The notes under the pieces were generated by a model, which was not told where the DNA came from, did no database searches, and saw only the letters and a list, made by a program, of their open reading frames with translations. The translations under genes were made by a program, and so were the position numbers. From contig OY723243.1 of NCBI GenBank assembly GCA_963210315.1, forward strand, positions 1,054,001-1,118,000: a stretch of 64,000 nt of DNA, given 5' to 3'. Positions within the stretch are counted from its first letter, which is position 1; every line of letters begins with the position of its first letter. The stretch comes from Rhynchopus euleeides. Its lineage: Eukaryota > Euglenozoa > Diplonemea > Diplonemida > Diplonemidae. This document shows, in pieces, positions 31,273 to 40,618 of the stretch.

Positions 31273-31370
31273 GGCACCGTTGGAAGAAGTTTCAGGCACA
31301 GGGGGGCGGAGAGGTTACAGGATACTGCCACGCACATCCGTGACACTCATTTGCGTGTGCGCTCTCGACC
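31273..31370 (+). repeat. Partial copy of the transposase coding sequence in the hAT leader
   Basis: About 98 bp nearly matches 32643-32744 inside the transposase ORF (GGCACCGTTGGAAGAAGTTT, then ACATCCGTGACACTCATTTG), with small indels. It lies upstream of the ATG and in the same orientation. Confidence 0.85.
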
Positions 31371-31438
31371 CGTGTGTCTATCGCTATGTTGTGACTGCAT
31401 CGCCATCACCCTCCACAGGAAACACCAGGGATCAAAAA

Positions 31439-33766
31439 ATGTCTCGTCGTCGTAGGATAAAAGACGACACAACAACGGAGGATGACGCAGAGGAAGATGA
31501 TGACGGCGATGACGAGGAAGAGGGCAGTGATGAGGACGAGCCGGACCAGAAACGCCGTCGCGTCACGGGGGGGAAGGACAAGAAGCCCTCAGCGAAAAAG
31601 GCGGCCGTGAAAAAGCCACCCCCAAAGAAGCCAGCAGCGAAGAAGCCAGCCCCCAAGAAGACAGCACCAAAGCCCGCGGGAAAATCGGAGAGCGCGCAGA
31701 AACGCCTGGACACGATAAAACTCAGAAAAACGGTGGAGGAAGCCGCAGACGAGGCTGCTGCCAAGAAGAGGATCTCCTTGGTAACAGCCAGGCAGCGGCT
31801 GCAGCAACTGGCGAGGTACGACGCCACAGTTGCTGCGGCCTACACGATCAAGTCGGTGGAGGACCTCCCGTTCGAAACTCGCACCATGCTGCTTGATGCA
31901 AACCCCCCCCGGACATTATCGGACGAAGTCCTGTGGTGCAACCTCTGTAGCATCGTCGTAAAGCATGCTGAATCGACAGTGGCAAAGAAACACGTGACCG
32001 ACACGAAGGCGCACCAGACCACATCGAAGGAAGCGCCAGTGCAGGCGGCCCCCTGTGTTTCAACCACGAAGAGCGATCCCACGACCACCGCATCATTTCA
32101 AAAGGCATGGGCACTTGCCCTTGTGATTGCGGGGATCACGCCTCACCAGGCGTCTATCCTTGCGCTGCCGATGACCACCCCTCTGCCGAAGCCCCGGACG
32201 CTGCTGGGCAAGGCCCCGCTGTTCGTCGCGGAGATCCAGAAGAAGATCCGCGACTGCATCACCGGCCGGCCGGTGGCGTTGGGCGTTGATGGAACAGGCC
32301 TGCGGCATCTTGGCTTTGCCATCATGTCGGTCGTCGCCTACGTGGGAGGCAGGGGAGTGCTCCTCCTGTCGAAAGTGCGTGGTGACGGCGAGGTGCACAA
32401 CGCAGAGGACGTCGGGGATGTGCTTGACGAGGTGCGGGAACTGTACGGCATTACCCGCAGTACAGTTGTCGCTGACTTCGGGTCGGTGAACGTCAAGGCG
32501 TTTGGCGACAAGAAGGAGGAGGGCATCTACTGCCTGGGCCACCACCTCAACGCAGCGTTGAAGCGAGCAGTGCGCCAGTCATACCCCCGGGCGTATGCCT
32601 TCTGCACGCTGGTGTCGCAGTTCTTCGGGTGCAAGTCGCGCCGGCACCGTTGGAAGAAGTTTCAGGCACAGGGGGCGGAGAGGATGCATGATGCTGCAAC
32701 GAACATCCGTGACACTCATTTGCGTGTGCGCACCGCTCTCGACCGCGGAGCGGTGCGTGCGCTCCGCAAGCTTCTCCCATCCGTGAACGTCACAGATACC
32801 GATGCGGTGGTGCTGGAGCGGGCTGCCGCCTTTGTGGCGGAAACAGACGACACCCACGCCGCCAATGTGGAGGTGTCCAGCCCTCAGCAACCCGCCTCTA
32901 CTTCGGACACTCGATGGGCAGCGATGTTCGACCTGACAGTCCACCTGCAGACCCGGTGTGCGATGCTGCTGCAGTTCGTCAGCGTGGAGATGGCGAGGAA
33001 GAAGAAGCCACTCACTCTCAGGCAGCTCTCTGAGCACATCCAGAAGGGAACATGGGAAGAGCACGTCAGCGAGACGGTGGCTGTGGCTGAGATGGTGGAG
33101 CCGGTGCTGTGGCTCGTGCGATGGGTGCAGAACCCGGAAGCCCGTCTGGGGCACATCAAAGTGCGGACTATCACGGAGGAGTACCAGAAGGTGGTGACGA
33201 ACACCAGTTATCCTGCTCCTATCCGCACCTTGCTGAAGGATGCCTGGGAGTCTTGGCCGTCGAAGGCGAGGTTCGAGATGGCGCTCATCTTCGACCCGGA
33301 AACCGTGCTGATGGCTGACTTCGACGACTTCCCCGACATCACAAACCAGCTGGTGTGGGCCGTGGATTTCCATGCCCTTGCTGACGACGAGTGCTGGGCG
33401 GAGTTCACACAGTACCTCAATGCCCCTGCCGAATCCCTGCAGACCGACACCCCGATTGCGTTCTGGCTGGAGAAGGGGAGGAAGCTGTTCCCCATCCTGG
33501 CGCCACATGTGGTGGCTTGGCTCCGCACGCCTGTGTCGGTCACACAGGTCGACAGTGTGTTTTCGACGGCAGAGTCCCGCAAGTCCAAGCGGGGGTCGAA
33601 CATCTCGACGAAGACCTACGCGGATCGTCTGTTCTTGCAGCGGAACGGCGACCTCCTCGGCTACTTCGACAAGAGCAACCGGTTCGCAGAAGCCCTCGAA
33701 AGGGACTATGTCTCTGATGATTCCTCTGAGGAGGACGAATCCGAGACTGAGATGGATATCATTTAG
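31439..33766 (+). CDS. hAT transposase
   Basis: 775 residues from the ATG at 31439. This start is chosen over the upstream in-frame ATG at 31229 because a CACCCTCCACAG acceptor ends at 31418 and the upstream part contains the duplicated fragment. Layout: acidic N-terminus; Lys/Pro/Ala repeats (KKPAAKKPAPKK) as a probable NLS; a BED-like zinc finger with CNLC at about 167 and KKHVTDTKAH; the RNase H-like core with ALGVDGTG (Asp near 284) and VVADFGS (Asp near 346) followed by HHLNAALKRAV; and the hAT dimerisation block FWLEKGRKLFPILAPHVVAW and VSVTQVDSVFSTAESRKSKRG near 706. No internal stops, so possibly active. It runs opposite to all host genes. Confidence 0.92.
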   Translation: MSRRRRIKDDTTTEDDAEEDDDGDDEEEGSDEDEPDQKRRRVTGGKDKKPSAKKAAVKKPPPKKPAAKKPAPKKTAPKPAGKSESAQKRLDTIKLRKTVEEAADEAAAKKRISLVTARQRLQQLARYDATVAAAYTIKSVEDLPFETRTMLLDANPPRTLSDEVLWCNLCSIVVKHAESTVAKKHVTDTKAHQTTSKEAPVQAAPCVSTTKSDPTTTASFQKAWALALVIAGITPHQASILALPMTTPLPKPRTLLGKAPLFVAEIQKKIRDCITGRPVALGVDGTGLRHLGFAIMSVVAYVGGRGVLLLSKVRGDGEVHNAEDVGDVLDEVRELYGITRSTVVADFGSVNVKAFGDKKEEGIYCLGHHLNAALKRAVRQSYPRAYAFCTLVSQFFGCKSRRHRWKKFQAQGAERMHDAATNIRDTHLRVRTALDRGAVRALRKLLPSVNVTDTDAVVLERAAAFVAETDDTHAANVEVSSPQQPASTSDTRWAAMFDLTVHLQTRCAMLLQFVSVEMARKKKPLTLRQLSEHIQKGTWEEHVSETVAVAEMVEPVLWLVRWVQNPEARLGHIKVRTITEEYQKVVTNTSYPAPIRTLLKDAWESWPSKARFEMALIFDPETVLMADFDDFPDITNQLVWAVDFHALADDECWAEFTQYLNAPAESLQTDTPIAFWLEKGRKLFPILAPHVVAWLRTPVSVTQVDSVFSTAESRKSKRGSNISTKTYADRLFLQRNGDLLGYFDKSNRFAEALERDYVSDDSSEEDESETEMDII

Positions 33767-34002
33767 AAGGGGGGATGGGGGGGGGGGGGGGCGGCGTGCC
33801 AGGTCGTCTGTCCGTGATGTGGTTCCTGTGCTGTTCGGTGGGCGGGTGGGGGGGGGGGATGACGAATTCTGTCTCGATGTCTGATGACATCGAGGGTGTT
33901 GAAGGGACTGGGGGGGGGGGGGGGCGATGAATCCTGATGACGGACGAGTATGTGAAGGAATCTGACGAGGGCAGTGGTGTTCAAGAATAGTGCAACCCAG
34001 TA

Positions 34003-34259
34003 AGTATCGCATACGATAATCCCATTATCGTATACGACCGGATACGATAATTATTATCGTATGCGATAACATACGATAATGGGATTATCGTATGCGATAA
34101 TATACGATAATAATTATCGTATCCGTTCGTATACGATAATGGGATTATCGCATCATACGATAATGGATTATCGTATGCGATAATAAATTATCGTATGCGA
34201 TAATTTTCCGAAAATTATCGTATCTGGTATATGTGCGATAATAATTATCGTTTGCACTG
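34003..34259. repeat. Right subterminal palindrome array of the hAT element
   Basis: A dozen or more copies of ATACGATAAT/ATTATCGTAT in both orientations, denser than on the left, ending at the terminal CACTG. Confidence 0.8.
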
Positions 34260-34267
34260 TATGCCTA

Positions 34268-34513
34268 GGGGGGGTCATAAGCCCCCCTAAAAACGTACAA
34301 ATACCAAAAATTTCAACATACCATCAGAACCGCCCTAATACCTGATCTGACCCGAAAATCCGACCCATACCCCCCCGGAAACCGTCTGGAGCCCACTTGT
34401 GACACCTGATACGCACTTTTGTGATGATTTTTTGGGGTCCTAAAAAATGTACCTCAGTTTCGTACCTTGCCTTTGTACCTGAACCACTCCCGACCGCAAT
34501 ATTTCGTTCTTTG
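34268..34513 (+). repeat. Left TIR of the nested element
   Basis: Reverse-complementary to 35561-35795 with a few indels near the outer end; homology stops at ...CGTTCTTTG (34513). Confidence 0.85.
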
Positions 34514-35560
34514 CCTTTTCTGCGGTGGTTCCGGCTCAGGTGGCACGCATGTTGCCTTCCCCAGTGCCTCGGCAAGGTCTTTCTTGACCTGATTCGTGGG
34601 AATGTTGTGTTGTTGCGCCAGCGGAATGAGTTCAGCCACCTCCTGGGTGTAGTACTTCGATCGCGGATGGGTCATTGTGAGTACTTCGTACGCCTGCGAG
34701 GCTGCATCGGCATTAGTGGGCAGCGCGTAGATGTCTTTGCTTCGTCGATCTCAGCCTGTGAAGGCACGGTTGGGATATTGTACGCCCTGAGAGCCGAATT
34801 GGTGATGTTTGTGCTGTGTAATTTGCGCCCCGCAGGATATGCACACCACGCAGTCTCGACAGCACGAGAGTGTACCATGTGAGGACTCAACAAAGTCATT
34901 GGATAGGCATCTGCCTGCCGACTCAGCCCCCACAGTGCGACCGCAAGATCGCCAGGGATGTCTCAACGCCAGGGGAATACTCAATACTCTCCCCTGGCGC
35001 TGTACAACCCTACTCTTAACCCTCGGGTCCTCTCCTGGAGGCGGTGATGGCGGGCCCGCAACGCTTCGTACTTCCGGTACAGACTGGGGTAGTCTGCCCG
35101 GCTGACCCGCTCATCGCTTCCGAGATCATCTGCTGCTCTGGAGCTGCCATCACTCTCACTGCCCACATCAGTTGGTGTGGGGGTAGGAGCAGGACGAGTG
35201 GGAGGAGTAGGAGTGCAGGTGACATCTTTCTTGGCCAGCAAGGAACGCCGCTTTCCGCACGTGCGTGCAGTTGATGCACCACCTCATATATCTGTCGTCA
35301 CCACGTCCCACTCGCTCTCCTATGTACCCAGCCCGACGGAGCGCCCGAAATAATGTCGCCTCACGGATGTCGTGTGCCGTTTTCTTCTTACGCAGGTCTG
35401 CCACAACGCTCTCTGCCGGGACCCCGCACACCTCCCGTTTGGCGGGCTTCTTTCGAGCAAGGTACCCCTCTGCAGCAGCATCTGACACCTCTGCGAGGCC
35501 CTGGGCACGCGGCATGTGTTGCTCGGCGTGCTGGGTGAGCGTAGTGACACCCTTCCCTTG

Positions 35561-35795
35561 CAAAGAACGAAATATTGCGGTCGGGAGTGGTTCAGGTACA
35601 AAGGCAAGGTACGAAACTGAGGTACATTTTTTAGGACCCCAAAAAATCATCACAAAAGTGCGTATCAGGTGTCACAAGTGGGCTCCAGACGGTTTCCGGG
35701 GGGGTATGGGTCGGATTTTCGGGTCAGATCAGGTATTAGGGCGGTTCTGATGGTATGTTGAAAAATGTGGTTTTGTACGGGCTTATGACCCCCCC
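35561..35795 (-). repeat. Right TIR of the nested element
   Basis: Partner of 34268-34513, starting CAAAGAACGAAATATTGCGG and ending in CTTATGACCCCCCC beside TA. Confidence 0.85.
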
Positions 35796-35797
35796 TA

Positions 35798-37124
35798 CCC
35801 CCCCCCCCCTACACACCCCTCCCCGCTCTGGGACACATGCGAGCGGTATAGGCACTTACTATTGCCGCAGTTCTCGCAGGCAGGTACATTGATGAGCACA
35901 CAGTACTATGGCAAGACTGGAACCACTGTACACGGTACAGGAAAGAGATCCCACTGCGCCGCTCAGCAGTGGGTGGGATCTTTCAAGGCACGCCAGTCGT
36001 TGCTTCATTTTGCTCTTGATACGCAGTAGACATCCACACAGGAGGGCATCCGTTTGCAACAGCCAACTCTCCCCCCTCTCCCACTCCCACTCCCATGCAC
36101 TCCGTCGCCACGCAGCATCACTCTCTCGTGGAAACTCACTAATCACCTTGCTCTTGATGACCCATCTCCACTGTGCACACGCACGCCCCCCCACCTCCCG
36201 ACTTCTACCTTTACCAAGAGGGCAATGTGTCTCCAAAGGAAGGCGCATTGCCATTGCGTGGGGCGTGAACCTGGGCTCACTCACACCCACGCCGCTAAGC
36301 GAGAAACACAATTTCGGTGATCGTATGAAATGCGCATCTTTCACTCCGAAAAACACACGCAGTGCAAGAGGCTTGTCAAAGGCGTGGTAGTGTAAGAGGG
36401 AGGGAGGGAGGGAGGGTGAAGAGAAGGCAAATGTGTGGGCGGTTTGGGGGCGGGGGGAGAGGGAGCGTCCGGATGTGGCTAGAAAACAACCTTGAGACCA
36501 AAAAATGTAAGACAAACGCACACCCTCTGCGAGGGTGGGATCAGAGGGTGGGAGGCGGGGTGGGTATATGGGGGAGGTGAGTGGGGGGGGGGGGTTTGGG
36601 GGAATGACTGATACCGGAAAAATATAAGCAGGGCGGTTGGGGCTATGTTTTTCCTGGGATTTTCCGTGGGGGGGGAGATCTTCCAACTTTTCCGAAGGAA
36701 AAGGGGGGGCAATCTCCCCTCTCTCCCGCAGGGAAAAACGCCCAGCTCCCACCGTCACCCCCCCCCCCTCCCTCGAAACAAGATCTGCCGGGATTCCCCG
36801 AGCCACACTACAACGCTAGCACAGAACACACGTTATTTTTGTTGTTTTTGAAAGACAAAAAAAAAGGCTCAAGTGATACCACAGCCGATGGACGGCTCCG
36901 ACACGAGCCTTGGGTGAGTCAGCAAACCGATCCCAATGAATTGCACATTGCTAGGTCGCCCAAAACTGCGTTGCTGGTGGGGGTTGCCTTGCGCTGTTTG
37001 GTCAGGGCACAAACTGAACCCGCACTTCAGAACAAAACAAAGAGGCCAGAGACTCACAGCGCCTAGCCCGCCTAGGCCGATGCCGCCAGGCTGGCTGAGG
37101 TGGAGAGGTGCCAGAGGTGCAGCA
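35798..37124. other. Intergenic, nothing recognised
   Basis: Starts with the C12 run that flanks the transposons. G/C tracts at 36583-36592 and near 36759. The open frames are low complexity. No gene supported. Confidence 0.5.
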
Positions 37125-39872
37125 TCACGCATCTTCCTGCCGTGCATGGGCTGAGGCGTACAAGCTGCAGGGTGTGTGTGGTGGAGAGGAGGAGGAGTGG
37201 AGTGGAGTGGAGTGGTGCGCGCAGTGTAAGACTTAGGCTTGGAGTGGCGTTCTTTGTGTGTACGGACGGGGGGGGGTGGTGTCTTGGAAACAAAGATCGG
37301 GCTGTTTGGTGGTACAGCAAGGCCAGTTTGTGTAAAAATGGTATAGTGTGCGCTGCAGGGTGAAATTGTGGACAAGCAGTGTGGGTGGCAGATTGTCTGC
37401 AGTGGGTGGTCATATGCCCTGACTCCACACGACCTCCATCAGCCACAGTGAGGCAGTGTTGTGCCGCTTGCATTACCACGCTGGCTGCCATACCTGCTGT
37501 CGTACGCCGCCTGCGACTTCTGAAGGGTCGAGAAGGTAAGCTTGAAGTTTGGCCTCTGGCGCTTCTGGATATGCGCGCTTGTGATCTCCACCTCGACGTG
37601 CTGTGGTGGGCAGGGATATGACACATACAATAACACACATCACTGACCACCCTATCTTACGGAAACCACTCCCTCCCCCCACACCCACTCGCATGCCATG
37701 TCCCTCTGGATGGTGCTCAACTGCCCGATGCATCAGTGATTCACACAAATCATTGCCGATTCAGGATCAGGACCCAGTCTGGGCTCATTTCGTAGTGAAT
37801 GGGATCCGATCGCCCATCAAAGAACCCCTTCCCCTCCAACAACATGGCACATCAAGAAGCCAACATACCTGGCGCTTCACCACTGCAGAGTAGATAGCGA
37901 TAAGGCAGCCAACGGTGGCGAGCAGCCCACCGGGGACCGTGCCTTTTCCACCGAAGTCACCGATGATGTCAATGTCGTGGAACACGTAGGATGTGAAGAA
38001 CATAGAGATGATGGCAGCGATGGAAAGGCTGACCGACACGGCGAGGGGGTGGTGGTAGCGCAGGGCGTGCACCACGGCACCCCACTGGATGCCAGACACG
38101 AACAGGAGGGCCACGAAGTTGCGTGCGTGGAAGCCGTCGTTGTGCCACGCAGACCCCAGGCATTCCGACGTGCTGATTGTGTCGGAAGGCCCTGCCGCAG
38201 CCGCCACAATCAGCAGCGGGAAGAAGCTCGCTGCCGACACGGCGAGCATCGCCGGCGCCACCGGCAGCTGCGACGTCACGGTCTTCGCCGCAATCAAAAA
38301 CCCCGCCATCGCCAGGGCACTCCCTGCGGAATAGAAATCTGTCTCCCAATGCGGGGTCCAGCCATCCTGGGGCCACGCCAACACCAGCATCCCCACAATC
38401 AGGAAGAGCAGCCCAACCGCCTCTCCAATAAAAATACTCTGCCTCCGCAGCGCGCGATACAAGACGATGCCCACAGGCGACAGCGACCCCAACGCCATCG
38501 CCAGAGCAGTGGGCCCTGTGTGATACGGCTCCTCCTTGTCAAGGCTGCGGACCGAGGCGGACCACAGCAGGAGATATGCCGCCCAGCAGATGCCCATCAG
38601 GGCAAGGCGGATGATGCCGCCTCTGCTGCGCAGCATCGACAGCTCCGAGGGGCGGAAGCGGTGGAAGAGGAGGGTGGCGAGGGTGCCGGCGAGGTAGAAC
38701 AGCAGGGCCCCGGTGCTCCACCACACAGCCACGCAGGATGACGAGGAGGTGGCGCGGTGCAGCTCCGTGAGGATGGGGATCGACAGGGCGGCGCAGGCCA
38801 CCCCGGCACCCAGCACGATCCACGCCCAGAGGGGGCGGGACAGCTCCACAGAGATGATCACATTCGCAAGCGATGTCGAGTCGTCGCCCTGCTCGCAGTA
38901 CAGCGTGACGCAGCCCACCTCAGATGGGACGTTGTCGAACAGCTTGCCCTCGCAGGACTCGGGATCCGCAACCTCGCCAGGCATGCTCCCCGGAACCGCG
39001 AAGACCCACTGGGGGGTACCCTCCTTCACACTCGCAGGGTCCAGCACCAGGTAGGCCTCGTTGTCGGAGTGCCCCCGGTGCGGCAGCTCCAGCGCAACGG
39101 ATGACTTGTGGAGCTGCGGCGCCCCCTGGTTGTCAGACAGCCACTCCCGGAAGGCGTCCTTCGGGGCGGCTGCCGGGGCACCGCCGGCGGACCCCCCGGC
39201 GGCGCCACCGGCGGTGCTGCTCCCCGCGGCGATGCGCTCCGCCGAGGTTGTGGAGGGGGAGAGGAGGAGGCCGAAGCCGCCCTGCTTGGGGTGGCTCCCC
39301 GGCACCGCAAGCGAGTCCTTCTGCCGCTTGATCTCATCCGTCTCGTCGAAGGAGACGTCGACATACTTCATGGGTGCGGTGCGGGTGGAGAGGAGGGCTT
39401 GACGCTCGTTGTCAGGCGGGTGGTCGTCATCATCGCGGAGGCGCACCTCACGCCGATCGCCATTCTCCGCAAGGGACATGACGAGCGCGCCGAGGGGGAG
39501 GCGCGCCCGGCGCGCGAGGGTCAGCATGTTGATGCGCTTCACCCCCTCGACCTCATCGGAGCACTCGCTGAGGTTAACCCGGTCCTCCGCAGCGGAGTGG
39601 CGCATGCTGGCCCGGCCCTTGCTCTTCTTGAAGATCAACCCCATCAGCCCACCCCTGCGGTCCTGCTGCATCTTGTCCTGATAGAGCTTCAGGATTGTGT
39701 GCGTCGGGGGGCGCTCGTCCTGCCCGCAGGACCCCTCCCCCGAGGGGGCCCCGCCGTGGGTCTGGGCGGCGCCGTCCTCCATCCCACCCTCTGATTCCCC
39801 CTGGCCCTGCATGGGAGTGAGCGAGGCACCCGAGCAGGCGTCAAGCGTCGGCAGCGCGCCTGACAGCGCCAT
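37125..39872 (-). CDS. 10-TM drug/metabolite-type (EamA-like) transporter (3 exons)
   Basis: Exons are 39872-37869, 37600-37494 and 37164-37125 (716 residues). Introns of 268 nt (GTATGT) and 329 nt (GTATGG) join as KRQ | HVEVE and DSS | LYASAHARQEDA, then the stop. The first 330 residues are cytosolic-type: Gly/Ala-rich, with charged segments. About ten membrane spans follow (for example WIVLGAGVACAALSIPIL, LALMGICWAAYLLLWSASV, AVGLLFLIVGMLVLAW, LFVSGIQWGAVVHAL), arranged as in EamA/DMT carriers including nucleotide-sugar and triose-phosphate translocators. Substrate unknown. The ATG at 39872 follows an AG at 39883-39882; the upstream in-frame TTG is not used. Confidence 0.7.
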
Positions 39873-39883
39873 ATTGCCTCTCT

Positions 39884-40618
39884 GCAATATATGGCGTTGT
39901 GAGGTGGTGGAGGGGAGGGCGGGGCGGGGCAGTTGTATAAGGGACTACAACAATTGAACTCCTGAAGTTCCCCCCCCCCCACCACCCACCACCCACTCCG
40001 CAGTAGGGGCCTCTCTGCAGTCAAAAACGGGGTGGTATTCCCTGGGGTGTGCGCACACCCGTTTCCAAGAAGTATGGATTTATCGACACAAAACGTGTTG
40101 CTGTTGCTAGCTGTTGTGTGGCGTGGGATGCCAAATGTGGCAAAGGGGAGGGGGCGGGTGGGGGTGGAGTGCAGGGGGGCATCGGCTGAACCGGGCAACA
40201 TCGTTCTACAGGCCCCCCCCCGCCACACTCATCGCAGCCTGGCGGTTTTGTCGGGATAGGTTGTTGGAATACAGCAGTACAGGGGCACAACCTCCGAGGG
40301 TTGTGTGTGAGTCAGGTGGGGCGGTGAGGCAGATAAGCGCAAGGCACAGACGGCCCCACCCCCCCCAAAAATGTATGTGTGGTCATAGGTCGTGTGGCGC
40401 CGGAGGGGGAGGGGGAGGGGGGCGACAGGAGTTGTCACCCCGCCCCTTCCTAGAGCCAAACCAGCAGACCCTTTTTGGGTTCTCCGCAATAGGGCTAGGG
40501 GTGTGTGGGACGGCAATGCGTGTGTGTGGATAAGCTACGACCAAAGCGAGTGGAATGTTTTGTTGGGAACGCCCCCCCCCCTCCCACCCACACACCCCCC
40601 CCCCCAAAGAGAACAACT
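39884..40618. other. Intergenic with C tracts
   Basis: About 735 bp with C runs at 39969-39978, 40208-40216, 40570-40580 and 40600-40610. No gene seen. Confidence 0.5.

Larger units (their letters stand above)
30943..34267 (+). mobile_element. hAT-family DNA transposon, structurally complete
   Basis: Terminal inverted repeats of about 34 bp begin TAGGCATACAGTGCAAACGA on the left (30943) and read its complement on the right, ending in TGCCTA at 34267. The element carries one transposase gene. Both subterminal zones are packed with ATTATCGTAT/ATACGATAAT palindromes. The left flank is a C12 run; the right flank, once the second element (34268-35795) is removed, is also a C12 run. This fits the 8-bp target duplication of hATs, here CCCCCCCC. 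Confidence 0.88.
34268..35795. mobile_element. TIR transposon nested in the hAT terminus, TA target, family unknown
   Basis: Inverted repeats of 246 and 235 bp (34268-34513 and 35561-35795) begin GGGGGGGTCATAAGCCC. Each is flanked outside by TA (34266-34267 and 35796-35797), a TA target-site duplication. Without the insert the hAT right end reads TATGCCTA followed by a C run. The 1-kb interior has minus-strand frames: 35653-35168 (RKKPAKREVCG, then DDRYMRWCINCTHVRKAAFL), 35241-34981 (PPTRPAPTPTPTDVG, then YPSLYRKYEALRARHHRLQE) and 34675-34454 (SKYYTQEVAELIPLAQQH). They may be exons of one small protein. No DDE transposase is recognised, so it may be non-autonomous. Confidence 0.75.

Noticed and set aside
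31229-31438. Upstream 70-codon extension of the hAT transposase
   Set aside because: It contains the duplicated coding fragment read out of frame, and an acceptor-like CACCCTCCACAG lies after it; the ATG at 31439 is a better start.
30957-34259. CRISPR array
   Set aside because: Short palindromic words with no constant-length unique spacers; they are hAT subterminal repeats in a eukaryotic context.
30943-34267. TA target duplication for the hAT itself
   Set aside because: The TA at the hAT tips is part of the TIR (TAGGCATA/TATGCCTA). hATs make 8-bp duplications, and the flanking C runs satisfy that.
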